This document shows positions 1 to 7,416 of a stretch of DNA of 7,416 nt, piece by piece. Within the stretch, counting starts at the first letter, position 1, and every line of letters begins with the position of its first letter. The notes under the pieces are model-generated. The model had not been told where the DNA came from and did not search any database. It saw nothing but the letters and a program-made list of their open reading frames with translations. The DNA is taken from assembly GCA_948938605.1 (NCBI GenBank), contig CARAIG010000074.1, positions 1-7,416 of the forward strand. Reading direction: 5' to 3'. Made by a program: the position numbers and the translations under genes. The stretch comes from an uncultured Eubacteriales bacterium (GTDB taxonomy: Bacteria; Bacillota; Clostridia; Christensenellales; CAG-314).

Positions 1-201
1 ACTAACTCCTCCTACGGCGTTACTCTTTCCTACCAGTGGAAAAACTCCGCAGGTACCGCTATCTCAGGCGCTACCTCTTCTACTTACAAATTGACTACTC
101 CCGGTTATACCGCTGGGACGAATTATCAGGTGACGGTAACGGCAACGCCTAAGGACGGCGTATCTGCCGCTAAATCGCAAACGTTTACCGTTACTCTTAA
201 A
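1..201 (+). other. Ig-like domain, C-terminal part (residues 1-67)
   Basis: The segment has the 'LSYQWKNSAGTAISGATSSTY' type of strand pair (residues 9-29; Trp13 is the core tryptophan), followed by 'GTNYQVTVTATPKDG' (39-53). This is the common pattern of bacterial Ig-like or PKD-like folds, in which a 'YQW' strand is followed by 'I.GAT..TY' and a final 'Y.V.VTA' strand. The first strands would lie upstream of the window. It probably acts as a structural spacer. The exact family (Ig-like versus PKD-like) is not certain. Confidence 0.6.
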
Positions 202-3200
202 GTCAACAAACAAGGCGTTGCCGCTCCTAGCGTCGCTAGCGGACTTATTTATAACGGCAGCGAACAAACAGGTATTACCGCAAGCAGTTCGCACGTAACG
301 CTTGGCGGAACTATCAAAGCAACCGATGCAGGCAGCTATACCGCAACGGCTTCGTTGCCTAACGCTAACTATTGTTGGGGCAGCAACGGCGGAACGGACA
401 GCGCTCAAAAGAGTTATACTTGGACTATTGCAAAGCAAGCAGTAGCAGTTCCTACCATTACCGCAGGTTCTTCGCAAGTATATACAGGCAGTCTGCTTAA
501 ACCTACAACTTCTACAAACACTTTGTATACAGTAACTAACGCCGGCGGTACCGACGTAGGTTCGTATACCGTTTCGTTTAACCTTGTAACTCCCAAAAAC
601 TACAAGTGGGCAACCGCACCCAGCACGGGCGAAAGCGGACGCTACGATATCACTTGGAACATTACAAAGGCTAATATTACTACTACGGCGCCCAGTTTTA
701 CTTCTAACGGCGCATTGGGTAAGGTATATGTAGGTCAAACTATTGCCGACCTTACAATCGACCAAAGTACGGGTACTCACGTATGCGCAGGTTCGCAAGA
801 TACCGTTCCCGGTACATACACTTGGAAACTTGCTTCGAACACCCGTATTTCCAACAAAACAACAGGTTTGGTAGTAACGTTTACTCCCAACGACACTAAA
901 AACTACAATTCGTCCGAAGCAACCGTAACGATTGCTCCTACGCAATTGTACATCAACGTACAGGAAGTCCGCATTGAATTTTTGAATGCGGAAGGTCAAG
1001 TCGTTGCTTACGACGGATACGGATTTAGCAAGGGCGACGCAACCAAGGAACAACTTGAACTGCTTCGCAGCATCACAAGCTTGCGTCGTAATGCAAGCGG
1101 TGCTATCGTTAAAGTTCCCGTTGATTACAATGTAAAATTCGACCTTTCTAAATTGAATGTCGACCGCAAAGGTAAGGTTACTCTTGCCGACGGCGAAATG
1201 GAATTGAATTGGCAGTTGCCCAAAGGCTACAACATTGAATTTTTCAGCGGTGTAGACGGAAGCAACAACGGTGCAGGCAGTTACGGTTCGAATCCCGTTA
1301 CACCCGCGCTTACAGCCGACCTTAAAGTATATTTAGGTTATACTGGTAAACAAGTTAACTATACTATTGTTACCGTAAAACAGGACTTGGGCGCAAATAC
1401 GCCTATCAATGCTGAAATTATTGCGGCTTTGGACAGCGTTGGCGGAATCGGCAGTTTGCCCGCAGGCGCGCTTGCTTGCGTTGAAGTTACCACAGGTACT
1501 GCACAAGCAGGTTCCCGCGTAAGCTATCCCGCTCAAACAATGGAAGGATTTACGCGTAAAAACAGCCTAACTGCCACTGGCGACCGTACGTTTATATCCG
1601 ACGACCAAGCAAAATTTGTTCTTGGCGAAGGCGAAACGATATTAGTTACCTACTACGAACGTAACAGTTATACGGTTACTTGGACGTTTACCGGCGGTGT
1701 TATCGAAAAAGACAAAATCGAAGGCGCTACAAAAGATATCGCCAACCGTTGGAATATACGTTATAAGTACGGCGAAGATTTAACAAGGGCTCCCGATCCT
1801 ACATACCAAGGTTATACGTTTGACAACTGGTATTCGGACAGCGCGTTAACGACTGTTGCAACCATTCCTTCCAAAATGCCCGGACGTAACCTTACGTTCT
1901 ATGCAGGACGTTCGTCCGTTACTTACAATGTAACTTTCGACTCGAATATCGAATACATCCTTGAATTGTGCGGAATTACAGTTTTGCCCGATGCGTATTT
2001 GGCAGATTTGAGCAAATCGATGCCGAGCGAACTGTTGTACACAATCGAACAAATCATTAACAACGGTGTTATCCGTCTTACCAACCCCTCTATGGAAGGT
2101 TTCCGCTTCCTTGGTTGGTACTACTACGACAGCCCCGAAGATCAAGCAACGCATACAAACGGTCACCGTTTGACCAGTATTACGCGTACTACCGCAAACG
2201 ATTACCAATTGTACGCTATTTGGGAACCGATTAATTATACGGTATCCTTGAACACTCAAAATAACGTTCAATACGAACATTCTTCCGTACAAATCACCAA
2301 TATGGGCGAAGTTCCCTTTGAAGTAGGCGGATTTGACGGCAGTATGTATGACGGCAAATACGATCCCGATACAGACGTTCCCGCAGGTTTCTACCTTCCC
2401 ACACGTCCCGGTTATACATTCCTTTACTGGGCATTCAAAAACAAGGAAGGCAACTTTGCGCAAGCGGCAGAAGGCGCTGTTTATGACGTTAAACTTTACG
2501 GACAAACGTTGTATGCTATTTGGCAGCCTAACCCCGTACGCATTAAATTCGCCGACGGTGTAGACAGTACTCACTTCCGTATTTCTATTAAGTCCAGCGG
2601 TAACCCCAACGGTCCCGATGCGGAATTTACTCCCGAAGAAACAATCAACCACGACCTTTTATATAAAGACGACACGTTGACGATTAACATCACGCCCAGC
2701 GCAGGTTATGACGTAAGTTCGATTAACATTTCCGGCACAGGCTTCAACAACGGCGGTATGTATACTGTACGTACGTATACCGACGATACGATGATTATTA
2801 CCGTTCAACTTGTTGAAAAACGTTTCAACATCACATATGTATGGGACGGCGGTAGCTTTGTAGGCGACTCTGAAATCAGACAACCCGCCCGTACCTTCAC
2901 ATTGTCCGAAACTATCAAATTGGTCGGCGGCGAATTGCTTACCCGCGAAGGCTACGTCTTTGCAGGCTGGCACGTTAACAGCCCCACAGGCGTTATCCAA
3001 GGCGATCCTACTAAAAAGACAACGGACGTTCCTGCCGAATACTTTGGACCGAGAAACACAATTTTGTACGCTTCTTGGACACCCGCTCCCGTTAAGATGG
3101 TTTACCACAACAACAGGATAGGATCTAACGGTCAGGAAGAAATCCGCGAAATCGAAAATACAACCGATATCGTAACGGGTGCTCGTATTCAACTTTACGT

Positions 3201-6200
3201 ACCCGAAAGCGACGGATTTACTCCCGAAAACTACGAACTTATCGGTTGGTCGCTTACTCCCGACGGAGATATCGCATTCAACGTCAGTTACCATTACATT
3301 TACGACGGTGACAACAGTTACTTCGAAGCGCAGCCCGTATATTACAATGTACAAGCAAGCGCTGACAACACTAACCACCTGTACGCTAGATGGCGTGTCG
3401 CAAACGTTCAGTATTTGACATTCGAAGCGGAAAACAACAACACGACATTCCGTCCCGATGCCGATTACGAAGGCGTAACTTTAACTGCCCGTCCCAGATT
3501 CACCTATACTCAGGACTCTAACCTTAAAATGAAGTTTACTTGGTTTAAGGTAGATCCGGAAAATACCGCTCTTTGGCAAAAATGGACCGAAGCTGACCTT
3601 GAAGGTCTTAAAGACGACGAATTGAACCAAGCACAAAGTAACGTTGCTATCGGAATGTACAAAATTCCTCGCGACTCTAACGGTAACTTGCTTGTTCAAC
3701 CCATTTTGGTAAGCAGCGAAATGAGCAACATTGCTCCGTTGGATCAAAAGCACTCCAAGACGTTGAAAAACGTTAACGAAAGCGGTTTGTATCTGTGTAT
3801 GCTTGAAGCAACAGGTACGTATTTCAGCAGCAGCGGCGGTTACAAAACATCTACTATCACGATGTACGGTCAGTACGACGTTATCATCAACAAGGCTAAC
3901 TTGGATGCTATTACGATGACATCGCCTACCGAACCTTCCGTTTACAACGGTGAACAACAAGGTATTTCCGTAACTTGGCCCGGAACTTGGACTGCCGAAA
4001 GCGACTTGATCCGCGTTCTTCCCGACGGAAGCAAAATTAAGGTTAACTACACCTACATTTACACCGATGCCGAAGGAAACGACGTTGAAGTTAAAGACAG
4101 TGTTAAAAACGTAGGTTCTTACCGCGTAGTTGCTTCGTTCGAATTCCTTAACGACAAGGGTAACTACAATGTACCCGCTTCGCTTAACGGTCAATTCGAA
4201 GTTAACCGTTTGGAAATCAACGAAGTTACTTACGAACTTCAAACTCTTATAAACGGTCAATGGACTAAGGTCGATAACTTTATCGGCAACAAGTACTCTC
4301 GTCAACCGTTCCGTATTGTGGCTACTCCCACAAACCTTGCCGCAAGCGACAAAGGTCTTGTACAAATTGCCATTTACTATGACGGAAACGAAGACCATAC
4401 AGCAGCTCCCGTAAACGTAGGCGAATATAATGCTTACTGCGATGCTCTTGTAGGAACTGAACTCGGCGACAGCTCGGCAAACTACATTTTGTCCGCTTCG
4501 TTGCCCAAACGTGAATTCAGCATCATCAAGGCAGACCACGACATTAGCGTAACGTTTAAAAACCAAACTGCAACCTATGACGGAAAAGAACACGCTCTTT
4601 CGATTGAATCTATCATCGAAGGCGGCGATGCGGCTAACCCCGTAGAAATCCTTAACGATCAAATTACGTTAAAAGACGGTTGCACAATTACATTGCAATA
4701 CAGTATCGAATGCATTTACGTAGATGCTCGTTACAGTGACGCGCTTCCCGCAGGTAACCGTAGCGGTTTACACGCAGGTGTTTACACAGTAACGGTAAGC
4801 TTTGTCGATACTGACGAAAATGCCGTTAACTTTAATAAGTTTAACGATATAACGGCTACATTGACAATCGAACAAGCGCCTTACAAAGGCGACGGCGAAC
4901 ATGTCGGACTTTCTGATGCTCAACTTCAACGTTACATTACAGTAGACGGAAAGCAGGAACAAAACCCCAACGGCTTTGGTGACAACCATACGGTAGACTT
5001 TGCCGGTGACAAGGGATACAATCCTCAGCTTTCTTTGGACAGTAACTATTTCGAAGTAGAATACGCACGTGAATTCAAATCGCAAGGCAGCAGCAGTTTT
5101 GTAAAACTTGAAAAATTGCCCACGTTTGATAACGGCACTAAGGAAGGTTTGCACGAAGCAGGTACATACCGCGTAACGGCTTCCATTAAGTACGTAAACA
5201 TTCAATATGCTAACGACTATGTATCTATCCCCGACTATACGGTAGAATTAAAGATTTTACCCGGTGTTATTGACAGAATCGAAGTAGTGTACGACCAAGC
5301 CGCACACGAACAAACAATCGGTTCCTATAACTCCGATTTCAAGGGCTTTACCTACGGCGACACATTTGACTTCTATGATATGGACGGAACTAACTATGTC
5401 GTAACAGTTAAAGTAGTGTACAAAGCTTCACAAGTAGGCGGTGCCGAAACATCCGAAGTAGTTGACAACGAAAACGTAAGCTTCCTTAACGAAAAAGGTA
5501 CTGCGTTTGAAAAATTTGACCGCGCAACTATCAAGGAAGACTCCTTGGGCGAAAGCAATACTCCTGCTTCTCCTGACGGAGATGTATTCTACAAAGTAGG
5601 CGTAAGCATTTACGGCGAAACAGGAACATTAAATATTAAGGTTCGTCAAGCTAAATTAGTATCCGATACTATCGGATTCGACGCTGAAAACGACAGCAAT
5701 ATTCAACGCGTAAGCGGTGTAAGACAATGGACTTACGGCTTTACGTATGACGGAGAAGCTCGCTATCCCGCATTGAGCAACAGCATTACCAACGCTGCTT
5801 ACAATTTTGTAGGTATCGACGGTGACGTGTTGACAAAGGATAAGGATATCACAGCCGTTTACGAGTATAAACTTGCTAGCGCAGGCGAAAGCGATTGGCA
5901 ATCGATGACCAATTCTGACAACACGATTAAAGGTCTTGCTGACGCAAATATTTACAACTTGCGCGTTAAGTTTACAAACCACAACACCAATTACAAAGAT
6001 TTGGTAGAAGCTGATACTATTTTGAATTGTACGGTAAATATCTTGTCTAAGGAATTGGCATCAAGCGATATTTTGTGGCAATATGACGACGGTAACGGAT
6101 TCAAGAATTTGCAACCCAATGCTAACTTGACATATCACGGACCTAGCGGTTTCACTGTTCGTGCAGTATTCCGTAACCTTGCAATTAAAAATTCGGCAGA

Positions 6201-7416
6201 TCCTAACTACTATTTGCCCGTATCGAGCATTGCTCTTATCGAAAACAATGTGGAAGGTACCGCAGCAGGTACAATTGAAATTGCCGATGCAAGCACGTAT
6301 TCTATACGTATTAAAGCATTGCAAACAACTAACAACAACTATGTATTGCCCGAAGGATTGTCGGCAAACATCACAATCGATCCTGCAAAAGTAACTCTTA
6401 ACTGGATTTCGTCCGACGGACCTAATACGCTTATTTACAACGGTTACAATCAACTTGTTGAAAACGGCAGTGTTCCCGCAGGAATCGATGCTAGTTACAG
6501 CACACCTGACGATTTCCACGAAGGACCTGATCAAGACTCCGCAGTATCGATCAAGGTTTCGACCTTTAACGGCGAAGCCGTATCCGACGGATATGCACTT
6601 GAAAATGTTGGTTTGTACAGTTTGACGGCTACTCTTGCCGATACGAACTATGTAGCAAGCAATCCTACTTACGAAGTAAGGATTAAACCCTATGTTGTTA
6701 CTGACACTGAGGCTTCGGATATTTCTTGGATGTATCAATACGGCAGTACTGATTACAAACTCTTTAAAGATTTGACCGAAAACTTGATATACAGCGGCGC
6801 TTATATCCCTGTATATATTCAATTTGCAACAATCGGTGCTGATGCCGGCATCGTTAGCGAAGGCAGCAAGGCTTACCGCAGAGTACAAGTTGAGTACGCT
6901 GATGCTACTGCTCCTACGGGTGCAGGCGATTACGAATTGTCGATTGCCTATAAAGATGGCGAAAACTACGACTTGTCTAACTTGAAGTTGAAGTTTACTA
7001 TCGACAAGCGCATTGTTGAAGTTAACTGGCAAGAACAAAACTCTTACGTATATAACGGTCAAGACCAAACGATCGAAGCGTCCGCTAAGGGTGTGGGTGC
7101 GGAAAGCGAAGATACTATTATAGTACTTGCTGACGCTACTAAACGTAACGCTAACCAAGTGTCCGAAAGTTATGTTGCATACGCAAAAGTCGGCGATAAG
7201 TATATTAACAACTATGCATTGAAAGATGCTGCAACCGACGGCTCGGTAGCGTTCATTTGGAACATTACTAAAAAGGAAATCGGCGTAGACTGGGATACCG
7301 ACGGTTTGGTATACAACAACGGTTTCGATCTTACCGATTGGACGTACGATGTAACAGGACGTGAACCTGCCGGAAGCGGTAATGAAGATAACGTTTCGCT
7401 CGTTTACGAAATCTAC
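1..7416 (+). CDS. Giant multidomain repeat surface protein (InlB-type, MBG-like and Ig-like modules), partial at both ends
   Basis: Frame 1 is open for 2472 codons with no stop, and neither a start with a ribosome binding site nor a terminal stop is in the window, so this is an internal part of a larger gene. The product is rich in Thr, Asn, Ser, Tyr, Asp and Gly. It has only nine cysteines (residues 125, 262, 493, 657, 1266, 1480, 1561, 1571, 2010) and no hydrophobic membrane-length segment, as expected for a secreted protein. The modules are an Ig-like end (1-67), MBG/YDG-like modules (68-318), an unrecognised region (319-556), InlB-type repeats (557-1132, with a divergent one at 844-940), an Ig-like domain (1133-1296) and a long MBG-like array (1297-2472). 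Such proteins usually serve as cell-wall adhesins or stalks; that role is inferred. No LPxTG, SLH, dockerin or catalytic signature is visible, but both termini are missing. The specific ligand cannot be told. Confidence 0.93.
202..675 (+). repeat. Two tandem MBG/YDG-like modules (residues 68-225)
   Basis: Each module opens with a 'Y-x-G' strand (Tyr84-Asn-Gly86 in 'GLIYNGSEQTG'; Tyr161-Thr-Gly163 in 'QVYTGSLLKP'). Each then has a 'D-A/V-G-S-Y-T' strand (109-114 and 185-190), an 'NY.W' strand (Asn123-Tyr124-Cys125-Trp126; Asn200-Tyr201-Lys-Trp203), and closes on 'W-T/N-I-A/T-K' (141-145 and 219-223). This order matches the MBG/YDG-type beta-sandwich repeats of bacterial surface proteins. The two copies are clearly related in protein but differ in length and DNA sequence. 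The same Y-x-G / GxY / NY grammar returns from residue 1297 on. Confidence 0.65.
676..954 (+). other. MBG-related beta module with 'VPGTYTW' and 'TPNDTKNY' strands (residues 226-318)
   Basis: After 'KVYVGQTIADL' (241-251), the module has 'VPGTYTW' (269-275) and then 'VVTFTPNDTKNY' (291-302), ending in 'ATVTIAP'. The pair 'PGT-aromatic-x-W' followed by 'F-TP-x-D-x-x-NY' is a familiar signature of a spacer module found beside MBG and InlB-type repeats in Bacillota surface proteins. It is set apart from the two preceding modules because it lacks their 'DxGSY' strand. Its role is presumably structural. Confidence 0.55.
955..1320 (+). other. Unrecognised region between repeat arrays (residues 319-440)
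   Basis: I do not recognise a family here. The stretch begins with 'VRIEFLNAEGQVVAYDG' (323-339), which could be a first beta strand and turn. It continues with a probable helix ('TKEQLELLRSI', 348-358), a rare helical element in this otherwise beta-rich protein. It then has 'VPVDYNVKFDLSKLNVD' (373-389), 'MELNWQLPKGYNIEFF' (400-415), and a Gly/Asn/Ser-rich linker (419-431). The 'W.LP.GYNIEFF' part faintly recalls a divergent InlB-type repeat. It is in frame and uses codons like its surroundings, so it is part of the same protein. Confidence 0.5.
1321..1668 (+). other. MucBP-like / InlB-related beta-grasp module (residues 441-556)
   Basis: A first strand 'VNYTIVTVKQDLG' (454-464) is followed by a loop containing a predicted short helix ('NAEIIAALDSV', 470-480). 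Then come 'AQAGSRVSYPAQTMEGFTRK' (501-520), with the Gly517-Phe518 turn, and a closing strand 'GETILVTYYERN' (544-555). A beta strand, then 'G..V.....EGF', then 'V.YYER' is the layout of MucBP-like and related beta-grasp repeats, and the 'YYERNSYTVTW' junction commonly leads into InlB-type repeats, as it does here. Cys493 is unpaired within the module. The family call is tentative. Confidence 0.45.
1669..2529 (+). repeat. Three tandem Listeria-Bacteroides (InlB B-type) repeats (residues 557-843)
   Basis: The defining core is 'GY/F-x-F-x-x-W' followed by a closing 'LYA-x-W'-like strand. Repeat 1 (557-637) has 'GYTFDNWY' at 604-611 and ends 'FYAGR'. Repeat 2 (642-743) has 'GFRFLGWYYYDS' at 700-711 and ends 'LYAIW' (737-741). 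Repeat 3 (744-843) has 'GYTFLYW' at 804-810 and ends 'LYAIW' (837-841). Opening strands are 'YTVTWTF', 'YNVTFDS' and 'YTVSLNT'. Repeat 2 carries a long insertion (about 651-690) with helix-like character, and repeat 3 an Asp/Gly-rich insertion (778-796), so both exceed the usual 65-80 residues. The family is a beta-grasp fold used as spacer or adhesion module in surface proteins. Confidence 0.85.
2530..2820 (+). repeat. Divergent InlB-like repeat (residues 844-940)
   Basis: This module interrupts the InlB-type array. It has 'VRIKFADGVDS' (846-856) as a first strand, 'DDTLTINITPSAGYDVSSINISG' as its middle part (889-911), and 'MYTVRTYTDDTMIITVQL' at the end (920-937). The pattern 'V.I...P..GY.V..I...G....YTV....D..I.V' fits the divergent InlB B-repeat type, where the usual 'FxxW' core is replaced by a 'GYxVxxIxI' strand. 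No GYxFxxW or LYAxW motif is present, which separates it from its neighbours. Confidence 0.6.
2821..3396 (+). repeat. Two further InlB B-type repeats (residues 941-1132)
   Basis: The first copy (941-1028) opens with 'FNITYVWDGGSF' (942-953), has the core 'GYVFAGWHVNS' (984-994) and closes 'LYASWTP' (1022-1028). The second copy (1029-1132) opens with 'VKMVYHNNR', has the core 'NYELIGWSLTPDG' (1077-1089), in which Gly of the usual GY pair is Asn, and closes 'LYARWR' (1127-1132). The second copy holds an extra aromatic-rich insertion (about 1094-1117, with several Tyr). These are Listeria-Bacteroides repeats and complete the central array of five. Confidence 0.8.
3397..3888 (+). other. Large Ig-like domain with 'ESGLYLC' strand (residues 1133-1296)
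   Basis: The module shows strands 'VTLTARPRFTY' (1159-1169) and 'MKFTWFKVD' (1177-1185; Trp1181 as core tryptophan), then a long charged loop with helix-like character ('EADLEGLKDDELNQAQ', 1197-1212). The late strand 'NESGLYLCMLEATG' (1259-1272) resembles the 'D-S-G-x-Y-x-C' F strand of Ig folds, and a final strand 'TSTITMYGQYDVIIN' follows. Cys1266 sits where an Ig F-strand cysteine would be, but the B-strand position has no cysteine, so no classical disulfide can form inside the domain. It separates the InlB-type array from the MBG-like array. The fold call rests on motif order alone. Confidence 0.5.
3889..5268 (+). repeat. MBG-like array, first part: four long divergent modules (residues 1297-1756)
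   Basis: Module A (about 1297-1403) has 'VYNGEQQGISV' (1314-1324), 'NVGSYRVVASF' (1370-1380) and 'GNYNVPASL' (1387-1395). Module B (about 1404-1509) has 'NVGEYNAY' (1472-1479) and 'ANYILSASL' (1493-1501), but its opening strand lacks a clear Y-x-G. Module C (about 1510-1625) has 'TYDGKEHALSI' (1525-1535) and 'HAGVYTVTVSF' (1591-1601). Module D (about 1626-1756) has 'EAGTYRVTASI' (1719-1729), with its opening strand replaced by 'PYKGDGEHVGLSD'. Modules are 105-130 residues, longer than typical MBG repeats because of insertions between the opening and GxY strands. Cys1561 and Cys1571 lie close together in module C and could pair. Confidence 0.6.
5269..6048 (+). repeat. MBG-like array, middle part: two highly divergent modules (residues 1757-2016)
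   Basis: Module E (about 1757-1886) opens with 'IEVVYDQAAHEQTIG' (1760-1774), where the usual Y-x-G is Y-D-Q, and its closing strand is 'GDVFYKVGVSIYG' (1860-1872) in place of 'xVGxYxV'. A charged stretch without obvious strands lies between (about 1820-1858). Module F (about 1887-2016) returns to the pattern with 'FTYDGEARYPAL' (1914-1925), 'DANIYNLRVKF' (1981-1991), 'NTNYKDL' (1995-2001) and a final strand containing Cys2010. These are the least conserved copies in the array, and the boundaries are approximate. Confidence 0.5.
6049..7416 (+). repeat. MBG-like array, last part: four regular modules plus the start of a fifth (residues 2017-2472)
   Basis: Here the repeats are most regular. 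Each begins with a strand ending in Trp: 'SDILW' (Trp2026), 'VTLNW' (Trp2135), 'SDISW' (Trp2243), 'VEVNW' (Trp2343) and 'GVDW' (Trp2431), giving spacings of 109, 108, 100 and 88 residues. Each then has the aromatic-x-G strand: 'TYHG' (2044-2047), 'IYNG' (2145-2148), 'IYSG' (2263-2266), 'VYNG' (2350-2353) and 'VYNN' (2437-2440). The GxY-type strands are at 2096-2100 ('DASTY'), 2202-2206 ('NVGLY') and 2307-2311 ('GAGDY'). NY strands are at 2113-2114, 2216-2217, 2322-2323 and 2404-2405. The fourth module ends 'IWNITKKEI', like the 'WNITKANI' end of the N-terminal copies. The fifth is cut by the window edge. Confidence 0.65.

Noticed and set aside
64..1053. Antisense open frame of 329 codons, and similar ones at 1846-2652, 2659-3378, 3481-4662, 4768-5205, 5656-5982 and 6061-7158
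   Set aside because: All are in codon register opposite the real gene and end at its rare TTA or TCA codons. The translations are rich in Cys, Val, Arg and Phe with no recognisable domain, as expected for the complement of this codon use.
2338..2391. Asp-rich stretch 'YDGKYDPDTDVPAG' as a possible dockerin or thrombospondin-type calcium loop
   Set aside because: The Asp spacing does not repeat and lacks the second loop or helix of a dockerin. It is better read as an insertion loop of the third InlB-type repeat.
2333..2563. Short forward frames at 2333-2563, 3179-3418 and 6161-6394
   Set aside because: They overlap the long frame entirely, have no convincing ribosome binding site, and their translations show no domain, while frame 1 shows conserved repeat motifs at the same places.
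5830..5871. Promoter-like TTGACA at 5830-5835 with TATAAA at 5866-5871
   Set aside because: The spacing is about 30 bases instead of about 17, and the site is inside conserved coding sequence. Other TTGACA matches (4861, 6127) are also explained by Leu-Thr codons.
1..7416. CRISPR array, insertion sequence, tRNA or rRNA
   Set aside because: No direct DNA repeats with regular spacers, no inverted terminal repeats or transposase, and no RNA gene signature were seen. The entire window is explained by coding sequence.

Overview
The whole 7416-base window lies inside one gene. Forward frame 1 reads through without a stop codon from base 1 to base 7416 (2472 codons). Neither the start nor the end of the gene is present, so the full protein is longer than about 2470 residues. 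I see no second gene, RNA gene, mobile element, CRISPR array or intergenic gap.

The translation is a string of extracellular beta-sandwich and beta-grasp modules typical of very large bacterial surface proteins. In order they are: the end of an Ig-like domain (residues 1-67); two MBG/YDG-like modules (68-225); a related module with a 'TPNDTKNY' strand (226-318); an unrecognised stretch ending in a MucBP-like part (319-556); three Listeria-Bacteroides (InlB B-type) repeats (557-843); a divergent repeat (844-940); two more InlB-type repeats (941-1132); a larger Ig-like domain with an 'ESGLYLC' strand (1133-1296); and a long tandem array of about eleven divergent MBG-like modules (1297-2472) still running at the window edge. 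No enzymatic motif is visible. The likely job is a long stalk or adhesin, but the tip, signal peptide and cell-surface anchor would lie outside the window.

GC content, sampled from a few lines, is in the low to mid 40s percent, higher at the 5' end. Codon use disfavours TTA, CTA and TCA, which opens long spurious antisense reading frames. The mix of InlB-type and MBG-like repeats with this composition suggests an anaerobic, perhaps gut-associated, Clostridia-like Bacillota member, possibly from a metagenome. This placement is an inference with low confidence; Bacteroidota also carry such repeats.
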